A stretch of 64,000 bases of DNA from Mycobacterium sp. UM_WGJ. GTDB taxonomy: Bacteria; Actinomycetota; Actinomycetes; Mycobacteriales; Mycobacteriaceae. The number at the start of each line of letters is the position of its first letter. Positions within the stretch are counted from its first letter, which is position 1. The DNA lies in contig NZ_AUWR01000018.1 of the NCBI RefSeq assembly GCF_000455125.1, positions 62,001 to 126,000 on the forward strand. The letters are read 5' to 3'. Under the pieces are notes generated by a model. It was not told the origin of the DNA, did no database searches, and was given only the letters and a program-made list of their open reading frames with translations. Positions 1 to 7,635 of the stretch are shown piece by piece. The position numbers and the translations under genes are program-made.

Positions 1-541
1 TCACACACGCGCTCAGCGACTGAATGATCCCGAAGTTGAGTGCCCCCTGGATCGCCGAGCGATCCTCGATCTTGATGCCGGTCAGGGCGTAGCCGACCGC
101 ACCCATCAACTCGAGGAACACGAACAGGTTGAACAGGTCGGATGCCAGCACGAAGCCGTTCATCGCCGCCAGGAAGATCAACAGCAGCGCGCCGAAGCGC
201 GTGCCGGCCTCGTCGAGACCGCGGCGACTGTAGAGCGCCGCGCACACGGTCAGGGAGCCGGCCAGCACCGCCAGTCCCGCCGAGAGTGGATCGGCGGCCA
301 TGGCGATGCCGACCGCCAGGCCGGAATGCGGGGGCCAGTCACCAACCCAGGCCACCACCGTGCGGCCCGACGCCGCTACCAACGCGCAGCCGGCACCCGC
401 AGTGCAGGCCGCCGCGACCGCCAGCACCAACGTATTGGCCACCGACCGAGTCACCCTGCCGCTCAGCGCCAGCAACAGACATGCCGCCAGGATCGGCACC
501 GCGACCAGCAGTGGCAACAAAGCGGCGTTGGCGGCCGGCAC
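1..541 (-). CDS. mrpD: Mrp/Mnh cation:proton antiporter subunit D (partial)
   Basis: This is the N-terminal 180 codons of a NuoL/M/N-like proton-translocating membrane subunit; the rest lies left of the window. The GTG at 541 is the only start that fits behind the preceding subunit, whose stop is at 548-550. The product opens with a long hydrophobic helix rich in Leu/Ala, and later shows a segment reading LFNLFVFLELM, a hallmark of the antiporter-like Nuo subunits. It is the last visible gene of an operon read leftward. In the Mrp complex this subunit carries part of the proton pathway and helps exchange cytoplasmic Na+ or K+ for H+. Subunit letter D rather than A is inferred from gene order and the short N-terminus. 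Confidence 0.85.
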   Translation of the reverse strand, partial: MPAANAALLPLLVAVPILAACLLLALSGRVTRSVANTLVLAVAAACTAGAGCALVAASGRTVVAWVGDWPPHSGLAVGIAMAADPLSAGLAVLAGSLTVCAALYSRRGLDEAGTRFGALLLIFLAAMNGFVLASDLFNLFVFLELMGAVGYALTGIKIEDRSAIQGALNFGIIQSLSACV

Positions 542-547
542 GGTGAT

Positions 548-892
548 TCAGCCCCGCAATGCCGACAGCTGATCCGGATCCAAGGTGTGGTGGCGCTTGT
601 GGACCTGAATGGCCAGTGCCAGAAGCAATGCGGTGACGGTGGCCTGAATGACGATGTCGGTGAGTGTCATCGCCTGGACCACGGGGTCGACCACAGCAGT
701 CGGCCCGGGAGAATCGACGAAGATCGGCGGCGCCGCGCCGTGCTGGTAGCCGACGGTCAACAGCAACAGGTAGGTGCCCGCCTGCGCCACCGACAGGCAT
801 ACCACTGCGTGAATCAGGTTGTGGCTGCGCATGATTCCGAAGGCTCCGACCAGTACCAGCCAGCCCGCCACGCCGTATATGTAGCTGCTCAC
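548..892 (-). CDS. mrpC: Mrp antiporter subunit C (NuoK-like)
   Basis: The 114-residue protein has three predicted membrane helices, like NuoK. It keeps the family features: an early loop GIMRSHNLIHAVVCLSV and a helix with TDIVIQATVTALLLAL, which carries the charged/polar residues of the proton channel, and ends in a short basic tail. The GTG start at 892 overlaps the stop of the upstream MrpB gene by four bases, so translation is probably coupled. It belongs to the chaB-mrp operon and acts in the cytoplasmic membrane as a small subunit of the cation/proton antiporter. Confidence 0.88.
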   Translation of the reverse strand: MSSYIYGVAGWLVLVGAFGIMRSHNLIHAVVCLSVAQAGTYLLLLTVGYQHGAAPPIFVDSPGPTAVVDPVVQAMTLTDIVIQATVTALLLALAIQVHKRHHTLDPDQLSALRG

Positions 893-1632
893 GATCCCTC
901 CCGTCGCGGTGCGACAGTGATCTCCTGGGCCAGGAACTGCGCCAGCAGTACGGTCATGCCGCACGCCACCGCGATACCGACCGCGGCGTTGAGCAGCGGT
1001 ACCGTCCCCGCGGACAGCAACTGGCCTCGGGTGCCGGTCGGCAATACGTTGAGCAGGAATGCTCCGCCGGCGACCAGGGCGGTGACGCCGATCGCGGCGA
1101 ACGCTGCTGCGCCCAGCGCCTCCCCGACGTCGAAGACGTTGACCGGCCGCAGCCGATCCAGCGCCCGGAAGCTTCCGGTGATGTAGAGCAGGTGCAGACC
1201 GGAAGCCAGCAGTACGCCGCCCTGGAAACCCCCACCCGGGGTCAGATGCCCGTGCACCACAACGTCGACACCCACCGCCAGGGTCACCGGCAGCAGGAGA
1301 TATCCGACGAACCGGGTGGCCTCCAGGGCAGTCCGGCGACCTGAGTTGTGATACTCGCGCTCCTCGACGGCCGGCCGCAGCAGGGCCATCACACCGGTCA
1401 CCGAGGCGACCAGAATGGTCTCCTCACCGAGCGTGTCCAGCGCGCGCTGGTCGAAGTTCACCGATGCCACCACGTTGGCGGTGGCGTGCGAAAACGCTGC
1501 CCGCACCGCAAGATCGCGGTAAACGTGATGCGCCTGCCCGAACGCGGGCAGGTCGGCGAATCCCAGCGCCAGCAGAATCCCCAGTCCGGCCGCCCCGGCC
1601 AGGAACAGCGCTGTGCGCCCAGCGTGGCTCAC
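889..1632 (-). CDS. mrpB: Mrp antiporter subunit B / MbhE-like fusion
   Basis: The 247-residue membrane protein combines two modules. Residues about 1-75 resemble the MbhE-type segment that in classical Mrp systems is the C-terminal end of MrpA, including the run TANVVASVNFDQRALDTLGE. Residues about 95-240 are a MnhB domain with HLTPGGGFQGGVLLAS, a strong family signature. The GTG start at 1632 overlaps the stop of the preceding DUF4040 gene by four bases. This arrangement is the archaeal/actinobacterial Mbh-like gene order, in which MrpA is split into smaller genes. It is part of a complex extruding Na+ or K+ using the proton gradient. Confidence 0.85.
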   Translation of the reverse strand: MSHAGRTALFLAGAAGLGILLALGFADLPAFGQAHHVYRDLAVRAAFSHATANVVASVNFDQRALDTLGEETILVASVTGVMALLRPAVEEREYHNSGRRTALEATRFVGYLLLPVTLAVGVDVVVHGHLTPGGGFQGGVLLASGLHLLYITGSFRALDRLRPVNVFDVGEALGAAAFAAIGVTALVAGGAFLLNVLPTGTRGQLLSAGTVPLLNAAVGIAVACGMTVLLAQFLAQEITVAPRREGS

Positions 1633-1880
1633 CGGCCGATCTCCCGGTGCCGGCGCTGCACCGTACGCACGGTGAGCATCACCATCAACGGCACCACCAC
1701 ACCGCCGATCAGCAACTGGGACAACGCCACGTCGGGCGCCTGCAGCAGCACGAACAAGACCGTGAGGGCCAAGCCGAAGACCGACAACATGATCGCCTGC
1801 CGCTGCGGCTCGCCGGTCAGCGCGACGATGGTCCCGATGATGCCGACCGTCGTGAGCGAGAACAGGACCAGGGTGGTCAT
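1629..1880 (-). CDS. DUF4040 (MbhD-like) antiporter subunit
   Basis: This 83-residue protein has three hydrophobic helices and the conserved stretch LLQAPDVALSQLLIGG, which is typical of the DUF4040/MbhD domain otherwise found inside MrpA. The ATG at 1880 overlaps the end of the MrpG gene by four bases, and its own stop overlaps the next gene by four bases. It is a membrane subunit of the Mrp/Mbh-type antiporter. The family assignment is firm; the individual role of this small subunit within the complex is not known from sequence. Confidence 0.85.
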   Translation of the reverse strand: MTTLVLFSLTTVGIIGTIVALTGEPQRQAIMLSVFGLALTVLFVLLQAPDVALSQLLIGGVVVPLMVMLTVRTVQRRHREIGR

Positions 1881-2170
1881 GACGGCGAGTCGGCTTCCAC
1901 CACACCGGCTTCGTGGGCGGTCAGCCGGGCGGTGGCCGCCGACATCACCGGCGCGGTCAGCAACACCAGCGCGGTGATCAGCAAGACCATCACCGACGCT
2001 TCGGAGAGGCCGCGTTGCACGATCAGCCCCAGCCCGGTCAGCGGGAAGCCGACAGACGTGGCGACGCTGAGCAGGTGCAGCCGGTCCAACACCGCACCGA
2101 GCGCCGCTGCCCCCACCGCGCAGCTCGCCATGACCGAGATGCCACCGAAGATCAACACCCAGGCGATCAT
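1877..2170 (-). CDS. mrpG: Mrp antiporter subunit G
   Basis: The 97-residue protein has three membrane helices and the MnhG/PhaG signature of a Gly/Ser-rich first helix followed by LGAVLDRLHLLSVATSVGFPLTGLG. The ATG at 2170 overlaps the MrpF stop by four bases; an open frame reaching up to 2362 is rejected because it would overlap MrpF extensively. It is an accessory membrane subunit of the cation/proton antiporter, in the unbroken overlap chain E-F-G-DUF4040-B-C-D. Confidence 0.87.
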   Translation of the reverse strand: MIAWVLIFGGISVMASCAVGAAALGAVLDRLHLLSVATSVGFPLTGLGLIVQRGLSEASVMVLLITALVLLTAPVMSAATARLTAHEAGVVEADSPS

Positions 2171-2421
2171 GGCTTGCTCGCCAGCAGCCGGGTGTAGACC
2201 AAGGTTCCGGGAAAGGTGATCAGCACCAACACCAGTGGAACGATCAGGGTCCAGTCCTGGTGCCACGAGGCGGCCAGCACCATCAAGGTGGCAATGGCGC
2301 CGACACCGGCGAATTCCAGCCCGACCAAGCGCCGCCGGGGTGCACCTCGCGAGGCCATCCACACTCCCGGCATGAACACCCCGGCCTGCAGCGCCAGTGC
2401 GGCCAGCTCGCCCGGGCTCAC
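2167..2421 (-). CDS. mrpF: Mrp antiporter subunit F
   Basis: This 84-residue protein starts at GTG 2421, overlapping the MrpE stop by four bases. It has two or three hydrophobic helices and a short basic loop (SRGAPRRRLVGLEF) after the first. Size, helix spacing and its place between MrpE and MrpG point to subunit F, although the sequence signature is weaker than for the neighbours. It would act in the cytoplasmic membrane as a minor subunit of the antiporter. Confidence 0.75.
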   Translation of the reverse strand: MSPGELAALALQAGVFMPGVWMASRGAPRRRLVGLEFAGVGAIATLMVLAASWHQDWTLIVPLVLVLITFPGTLVYTRLLASKP

Positions 2422-2900
2422 CGCTGCACCACCCTCTCCAGCGCGCCCGGTCGCTGCCCGACCCGGTGTACCCGCACCGAGTGCGCAGCCGCGTCGAGCA
2501 CCACTGTTCCCGGGGTGGTGGCCAGCGTCATGGTTGCGGCAGCACTGCGGGCGGCCGCCACCGCTGCCGGCTCCCGGGGCAATGTCACCGAGCCGACCGT
2601 CGACCGGGGACGCCGTGACGGGATCAGGACGTAGGCCCACACCTGGGCCGGTTGTGCCAGCAGCTCACTGGCAACAGCAGGCGCCCAGCGCAGCCATGCC
2701 GGTCGAAACCGCCAGTTGCCGCCGTTGGCCCGCCGTGCGGCGCGGGCAGCCACCGCACACGGCAGCGTGCACACGGCCGCGGCGACCAACTCTTGGGTGG
2801 TCCGCGCTGTCAGCGTCACCACCCACACCGCGCCGGTGGCCAGCCACCACAGCAGCGTTTCGCCTAAAACTCCCGTCAGCGGGCTATTTACCGCGGACAC
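2418..2900 (-). CDS. mrpE: Mrp antiporter subunit E
   Basis: The 160-residue protein resembles MnhE/PhaE. It has N-terminal hydrophobic helices followed by a soluble C-terminal part with a pattern like WAYVLIPSRRPRSTVGSVTLP and later ATTPGTVVLD, matching the family motif in which a central Thr-Pro-Gly-Thr precedes beta strands. The GTG at 2900 lies inside the 3-prime end of the upstream chaB gene, an overlap of 17 bases, with a purine-rich stretch just ahead. This physical overlap ties the antiporter to the ChaB/Rho-N gene and to its SigF-type promoter. Confidence 0.82.
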   Translation of the reverse strand: MSAVNSPLTGVLGETLLWWLATGAVWVVTLTARTTQELVAAAVCTLPCAVAARAARRANGGNWRFRPAWLRWAPAVASELLAQPAQVWAYVLIPSRRPRSTVGSVTLPREPAAVAAARSAAATMTLATTPGTVVLDAAAHSVRVHRVGQRPGALERVVQR

Positions 2901-3297
2901 GGCGGTTGTGCTTCTTGATCGCCGTGACCAGTTCGGATTTCCGCATCGTCGATCGTCCGTGAATGTCCAGCCGGCGGGCGACGTCCAGCAGATGCTGCTT
3001 GCTGGCGTTTGCGTCGACGCCCTCCGCGGACGGTCCGGAGTTGTTCGGGCCGCCTCCGGCCGCGCGCTTATCCGACGGGCCGCGCTTCTTTTTGGGCTCC
3101 CAATGGTCCCCGACCTTTTCGAAACTGTGCTTGAGCGCCGCATAGGCGACCCGGTGCGCGCGCTGCTCGCTGCCGTACTCCTTGGCGGCGGCGTCGTGCG
3201 CTTTGGCGAAGGTGCGTTGCGCCTTGGCGCCGGAGCGCTGCAGCGTGCTGGGCAACTCGCCGCGCTTGACGGTGCCGCTCTTCGTCGTCTTGGGCAT
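2884..3297 (-). CDS. chaB: ChaB family protein with Rho-N (SAP-like) tail
   Basis: The 137-residue protein has an N-terminal ChaB domain (residues about 5-70, with LPSTLQRSGAKAQRTFAKAHD and WEPKKKRGP) and a C-terminal Rho termination factor N-terminal-like motif (residues about 95-137, LLDVARRLDIHGRSTMRKSEL then IKKHNRR), a small nucleic-acid-binding fold. The start at 3297 is preceded by GGAGGT. ChaB proteins are named as cation-transport regulators; M. smegmatis has ChaB-like genes beside sigF. Here it overlaps mrpE by 17 bases, so it heads the Mrp antiporter operon. A SigF-like promoter lies 35 bases upstream. A role in controlling the antiporter is inference from position. Confidence 0.85.
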   Translation of the reverse strand: MPKTTKSGTVKRGELPSTLQRSGAKAQRTFAKAHDAAAKEYGSEQRAHRVAYAALKHSFEKVGDHWEPKKKRGPSDKRAAGGGPNNSGPSAEGVDANASKQHLLDVARRLDIHGRSTMRKSELVTAIKKHNRRVRGK

Positions 3298-3332
3298 GAG
3301 ACCTCCAATCACCGACTGCGATCGGAGTTGGT

Positions 3333-3357
3333 TACCCCCTGCCACGGCTGAGCAACC
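3333..3357 (-). promoter_or_regulatory. SigF-like promoter of chaB-mrp operon
   Basis: On the minus strand the sequence is GGTTG-N15-GGGTA, one mismatch in the -35 element relative to the mycobacterial SigF consensus GGTTT-N15/16-GGGTA. The -10 ends 35 bases before the chaB ATG. Confidence 0.6.
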
Positions 3358-3496
3358 ATTTCGGGGGCGTCCACATTCGTCGGCACGACGATCAGGCAAG
3401 CCGAATAATCGTGAATGCTGAACGCTTGGGTCAATTGCTCACCGGCAGTGCCCCATTCATCTCGGTGTACTTCGCGGGTATGCGCGGGGCCGACCG

Positions 3497-4015
3497 TCAC
3501 CAGCCCGTCGGATCGACCTGTCCCGCGGCATCTGAGGCGGCCGAGGGCTGCTGCAGCGCCAAGTCGTCCTCGTCCAGTACGGTCAGTGGGCAGTGGCAGC
3601 GTGACGTCAGCTCCGCGCCGACCGAGCCGAACAGCAGATGCCACAACCGCCAACGGCCGCTCGATCCGACAACGACCAGATCAGCTCGCCGGGACAAATC
3701 CTCCAGCGCGTCAACCGGATCGGTGAACTCCACTTGGGTGTTCAGCTGCGCGGGCGCGCCGTCCGAAGCGCTGTCCGTGGCGACACCGACGGCGTCATCG
3801 ACAATCCGTTGGACGCGCCGGTGCGGCAATTCATGCTGGCCGAACACCGCCCATCGGGCCATCAGAGGCGACAACCGGGTGGAGGCGGCGTGCACCAGGG
3901 TCAGCGGTAGCGCACGGCGTTCGGCCTCCTGCGCTCCCCACCGCACGGCGGCCCGCGATGCCGCGGACCCATCCACTCCGACGACTATTCCGGCACCTGC
4001 TGTATTCGAAGACAT
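3497..4015 (-). CDS. Universal stress protein (ATP-binding type)
   Basis: A single UspA domain of 172 residues. The N-terminal strand IVVGVDGSAASRAAVRW carries the nucleotide-contacting Asp, and the C-terminal part has the complete ATP-binding motif G-2x-G-9x-G-S (GSSGRWRLWHLLFGS), so this member should bind ATP. Family members help mycobacteria survive hypoxia and other stresses; many are SigF- or DosR-controlled. The gene stands alone, reading leftward, with a SigF-like promoter about 14 bases ahead of the start. Single-domain Usps are shorter than the two-domain mycobacterial types, so this is not Rv2623-like. Confidence 0.92.
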   Translation of the reverse strand: MSSNTAGAGIVVGVDGSAASRAAVRWGAQEAERRALPLTLVHAASTRLSPLMARWAVFGQHELPHRRVQRIVDDAVGVATDSASDGAPAQLNTQVEFTDPVDALEDLSRRADLVVVGSSGRWRLWHLLFGSVGAELTSRCHCPLTVLDEDDLALQQPSAASDAAGQVDPTGW

Positions 4016-4028
4016 AGTGGGCGCTGAT

Positions 4029-4054
4029 TAGCCATCGCGCCTTTGCGTCAAACC
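4029..4054 (-). promoter_or_regulatory. SigF-like promoter of usp
   Basis: On the minus strand GGTTT-N16-GGCTA: perfect -35, one mismatch in the -10 (consensus GGGTA). It ends 13 bases before the ATG, leaving at most a few bases of leader. Confidence 0.5.
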
Positions 4055-4078
4055 CCTACGCGTCATCGTTTCTGGCTT

Positions 4079-4213
4079 GGTATCAACGTGCCGCTGGGCC
4101 GCGCCGGTCAGCCGGCCGAACTGGCGTCCGCCTACGTGCTGCTTGCCTCGGACGACGCCAGCTACATCTCCGGGGCCCGTATTGCTGTCACTGGCGGCAA
4201 GCCCATCCTGTGA
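4079..4213 (+). pseudogene. C-terminal remnant of an SDR oxidoreductase
   Basis: The plus strand encodes about 44 residues ending at TGA 4211-4213 that match the C-terminal end of short-chain dehydrogenases of the glucose-dehydrogenase/YhdF type: PLGRAGQPAELASAYVLLAS, then a D-x-SYISG segment and a terminal VTGGKPIL. Nothing SDR-like precedes position 4079: the Rossmann fold and the catalytic Ser-Tyr-Lys are absent, and the upstream 60 bases hold the usp promoter of the other strand. It is therefore a decayed or deleted gene, unrelated in strand and frame to the intact SDR at 4220-5215. Confidence 0.75.
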
Positions 4214-4219
4214 GGCAGC

Positions 4220-5215
4220 TCAACGCGGGCGCCGCGCGGCCAGTACGCCGGCTCCGGCCATCCCCAGCGCGGTCGCGGCGACCAGACCCGGGTGCCGGGC
4301 CGCCCAGATCTGCGGGCTGTGCGCGTGTGAGGAGTCGTCGAACTCCCCGCGCGCCCCATGGTCGGTGGCGGCGTCCACCGGCTCCCACAGGTTGTGCGTC
4401 GCCTCGCCGTCGATGTATTCGCTGGTCTGTTGCGAGTCGTAGCCGGTGCGGGCCAGGTAGCGGTCGAGCAGCGGCGCGGCGAACTTCTGCGCCAGCAGCG
4501 TGGCCACGGTGCTGTCGCCCACCCAGTACTGCTTGTGACGCGGACGCGCGGCGGCTCGCAGCACGGTCCGAGCCACCAGCTCTGGTTGGTAGATCGGCGG
4601 CACCGGCTGCGGGTGCCGGGGCAGTCGGGAGAGCACCCAGGAGAACTGCGGGGTATTGACCGCCGGCATCTGCACGATAGTGATGTTCACCCGGGACCCG
4701 TCGTGTAGCAGTTCAGACCGCACTGACTCGGTGAATCCGTTGATCGCGTGTTTGGCTCCGCAGTACGCCGATTGCAGCGGGATGGATCGCTCCCCCAGCG
4801 CGGAACCGACCTGCACGATGGTGCCGTGATCGCGGGGCTTCATCTTCGCCAGCGCCACCATGGTGCCGTAGACGAAGCCGAGATAGCAGACCTCGGTCAC
4901 CCGTTTGAACTCCTCGGGCCCGATCTCGGTGAACGGGGCGAACACCGAAGTGAAGGCGACGTTGATCCAGGTGTCGATCGGACCGAACTCGGCTTCGACG
5001 CGATCGCCGGCGGCTTCGACGGCCGAATAGTCGGCGACGTCGGTCGGAATGGCCAGCGCAGCGCCGCCGGCCTGTTCGACATCGCTTGCCGCGCCGCGCA
5101 ATCCCGCCTCGCCGCGAGCGAGTAACGCCACCTTGGCTCCGCGCTCGCCGTACAGCTGCGCGACGGCGCGACCGATGCCGGCGCTGGCTCCGGTGATGAC
5201 GACGGTCTGAGTCAT
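4220..5215 (-). CDS. SDR family oxidoreductase with C-terminal membrane anchor
   Basis: The 331-residue protein has the NAD(P)-binding TGASAGIG at residues 7-14, and the active-site set Ser (QVGSALGERS) and Tyr-x3-Lys (AYCGAKHA). An extension of about 90 residues follows the SDR core and ends in a hydrophobic helix and Arg-rich tail (AARRPR), suggesting attachment to the membrane. The ATG at 5215 overlaps the stop of the GMC oxidoreductase gene by four bases. It is the last gene of a four-gene operon under a SigF-type promoter. The substrate is unknown. Confidence 0.88.
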   Translation of the reverse strand: MTQTVVITGASAGIGRAVAQLYGERGAKVALLARGEAGLRGAASDVEQAGGAALAIPTDVADYSAVEAAGDRVEAEFGPIDTWINVAFTSVFAPFTEIGPEEFKRVTEVCYLGFVYGTMVALAKMKPRDHGTIVQVGSALGERSIPLQSAYCGAKHAINGFTESVRSELLHDGSRVNITIVQMPAVNTPQFSWVLSRLPRHPQPVPPIYQPELVARTVLRAAARPRHKQYWVGDSTVATLLAQKFAAPLLDRYLARTGYDSQQTSEYIDGEATHNLWEPVDAATDHGARGEFDDSSHAHSPQIWAARHPGLVAATALGMAGAGVLAARRPR

Positions 5216-6882
5216 CGAACCCCCTTGTGTGTCGGTTTCTTCCCGGCCAGACGCTCGGCGAGCCGGGAGGCCAGTGCCATGATCGTCAACGCCGGGTTGG
5301 CCGAGCCCTGGGTCGGACACACCGAGCCGTCTGCGATGAACAGATTGGGCACCTCCCAGACCCGGTGGTCGGCGTCGACGACAGAATTCTCCGGTGCGGT
5401 CCCCATCCGGGCGCCGCCGATCAGGTGGGCGTAGCGCTGAATGGTCAGCACGTCCTGCGCCCCGGCCGCGTGCAGGATGTCGGTGATCACTTTGGTGGAG
5501 TACTCCATGTTCGCCTTGTCGTTGTCACACCGGGTGTAGTCCATTCGGGCCACCGGGATGCCGTAGCTGTCGGTTTCATCGGCCAGCGTGATCCGGTTGT
5601 CCGGCAGTGGCAGTAGCTCGTTCAGCACCCCGATCGTGCTCCAGTGGTTGTAGTCGCGCATGTATTCGCGCAGCGCCCGACCCCAGTGTCCGTCGGCAAG
5701 CACATGTTCGGCCCATCCGATGGGCAGTGGTGACACCGTCTGGATGGAGAATCCGCGGGCGAACCCCCGGGCGGCGTCGGTCTCGTAGAACTGTTCGCTG
5801 GACACCTCCGGCGGAGGTGCCTTGTACATCCGCAGCTCCTGCGACCAGCGGCCCGCGGTCTGGGCGGCGCCCTGCACCATGACGTAGCGCCCCACCATGT
5901 CGGTGTTGTTTCCCAACCCGTGCGGAAACCGAGGGCTGATCGAATTGAGCAGCAGCCGCGGGGTTTCGATCGAGTAGCAGGCGACCGCGACCACTTTGGC
6001 GCGTTGCAGGTGCTCGGTGCCGTGACGGTCGTAGTAGACGACACCGCGAGCTGCCCCGGTGTCGTCGAGCTCCACCCGGCAAGCCATGCACTCCGCGCGG
6101 ATCTCTACCCCGTGGGCCAGCGCATCGGGCAGGTGGGTGACATAGGGGCTGGCCTTGGCGTTGACCTTGCAGCCCTGCAGACAGTATCCGCGATAGATGC
6201 AGTGCGGCCGGTTTCCGAAGGTGCCGTTGACGATTCCGACCGGGCCCACTCGCATCTCGATGCCCAGATTGCGCGCGCCCTCCCAGAGCTTTGACGCGGC
6301 CCCGGAGACCGGGTGCGGCGACGCCGGGTAGCGGTGGGGATAGCCCCAGGGCCAGTTCTGTCCTGCCACCGGCAGTTCGGCCTCCAGCACCTCGTAGTGC
6401 CGGCGGATGTCCTCGTAGTCGATGGGCCAGTCCACCCCGACCCCATCGAGGCTGCGGGTGCGCAGATCGCTGGGGTGGAACCGAGGGCAGTACCCGGCGT
6501 AGTGCACCATCGAACCGCCGACTCCGCGACCAGAGTTGTTCTTGCCCAACTCGATCGGGTCGGCCCCGCCGATGATGCGCTTCTGGGTCCAGTACAGCGC
6601 GTGGGAGCCGGCTTCATCGGAGACCCAGTCGGTGTCGGGATGCCAGAACGGGCCCGCTTCGATGATCACCACGCGCCAGCCCGCCCGTGCCAGGCGCTGC
6701 GCCAGCACCGATCCGCCGGCCCCGGCACCGACGACTACCAGATCGACTTCGTCGTCTGTTGCATAGCGGCGCATGGTCTTCTCGCCGGGCAGTTGGCGCG
6801 ACTGCACGTCCAGCAAGAACCGTGAGTCGTTGTCGGGAGGGCCCAGCGACCCCTTGAGCAGGCCCCGCCAGAAATCGCCCAC
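5212..6882 (-). CDS. GMC-family FAD oxidoreductase
   Basis: The 556-residue protein has an N-terminal FAD-binding Rossmann motif GAGAGGSVLAQRLARAGW near residue 50 and a C-terminal GMC domain with CPTQGSANPALTIMALASRL near residue 530. It oxidises an alcohol or sugar, passing electrons from FAD to an acceptor. The partner gene just upstream encodes a gluconate 2-dehydrogenase subunit 3-like protein, as in three-subunit membrane sugar dehydrogenases; no cytochrome c subunit is seen here. The GTG start overlaps the upstream TAG by one base (TAGTG). A cluster of Cys at residues near 270-280 (CIYRGYCLQGC) is typical of this dehydrogenase subgroup. Confidence 0.9.
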   Translation of the reverse strand: MGDFWRGLLKGSLGPPDNDSRFLLDVQSRQLPGEKTMRRYATDDEVDLVVVGAGAGGSVLAQRLARAGWRVVIIEAGPFWHPDTDWVSDEAGSHALYWTQKRIIGGADPIELGKNNSGRGVGGSMVHYAGYCPRFHPSDLRTRSLDGVGVDWPIDYEDIRRHYEVLEAELPVAGQNWPWGYPHRYPASPHPVSGAASKLWEGARNLGIEMRVGPVGIVNGTFGNRPHCIYRGYCLQGCKVNAKASPYVTHLPDALAHGVEIRAECMACRVELDDTGAARGVVYYDRHGTEHLQRAKVVAVACYSIETPRLLLNSISPRFPHGLGNNTDMVGRYVMVQGAAQTAGRWSQELRMYKAPPPEVSSEQFYETDAARGFARGFSIQTVSPLPIGWAEHVLADGHWGRALREYMRDYNHWSTIGVLNELLPLPDNRITLADETDSYGIPVARMDYTRCDNDKANMEYSTKVITDILHAAGAQDVLTIQRYAHLIGGARMGTAPENSVVDADHRVWEVPNLFIADGSVCPTQGSANPALTIMALASRLAERLAGKKPTHKGVR

Positions 6883-7628
6883 TACGATTCCTCTTCTTGC
6901 ACCAGTTCCACCGGGTCTTTGGCGACGGCACCGCGGGTTTCGAACGGTTCCCGCACCGCCGACGGTCCGCTCGGACCGCCTAAACGCATGAAGCCGCGCG
7001 GGTAGGCCGGCCCCCCGAAACCGATCTCGTTCCACGCCCATGGATGGGAGTAGAACCCCGTCAGCATCATCCGCATGCACACCGACCAGGCTCGGTTCAC
7101 GTTGAGCTGTGACCAACTTCCGCCCTGCAGTTGGCCACGGGAGAACTGCCCCACCAGCGCCAGTTGGCTGGGCACGTCGGCCAGTGCCAGCGACGCCTTG
7201 TCGTACTGCGCGCTGGCGGCCTCGTCCAAGCCGCGGAGCACCAGATGCCAGGTGTCGCGATCATCAGGCATGTCCGCGTACTGATATCCGTCGAGTTGCC
7301 CGTCGGCGAGTTTGGCGTCGACGAACTCGGCCACCGGAACGCGAGGTTCGCTGTCTTGCGCCAGCACAATGTCGCAGAACGCCCGCAGCGTGGGTTCCTC
7401 CTCGGCGGTGAAGAATCGCAGCGGGCCGGGCGGATCCAGCCGGGCCAGCACTACCTTCCGGGTGGCCGCATCCCAGCTGTCTTGCGTCTCGAGCACGTCG
7501 AAGTCGGGGTAGCGGCCGATCATCTGCGGTGTGGTTCCGCGGCGTTGCTTGGGCAGCCACGACGGGTGCGGAGGTTGGCGATCTGCCCGCCGATTCGGCA
7601 GGTGATCGGGTCGCGAGGTGTCCGCCAT
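6882..7628 (-). CDS. Gluconate 2-dehydrogenase subunit 3-like protein
   Basis: This 248-residue protein resembles the small subunit that accompanies membrane-associated GMC dehydrogenases: after a Pro/Arg-rich N-terminus it has a segment beginning FFTAEEEPTLRAFCDIVL and, near the C-terminus, aromatic residues in a YSHPWAWNEIGFGGPAYPRG loop. The ATG at 7628 has GAGGTG ahead and is preferred over an in-frame GTG six bases upstream. The usual Tat signal is not obvious here. It likely stabilises or localises the downstream FAD subunit, with which it is translationally coupled. Confidence 0.8.
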   Translation of the reverse strand: MADTSRPDHLPNRRADRQPPHPSWLPKQRRGTTPQMIGRYPDFDVLETQDSWDAATRKVVLARLDPPGPLRFFTAEEEPTLRAFCDIVLAQDSEPRVPVAEFVDAKLADGQLDGYQYADMPDDRDTWHLVLRGLDEAASAQYDKASLALADVPSQLALVGQFSRGQLQGGSWSQLNVNRAWSVCMRMMLTGFYSHPWAWNEIGFGGPAYPRGFMRLGGPSGPSAVREPFETRGAVAKDPVELVQEEES

Positions 7629-7635
7629 GGGCACC

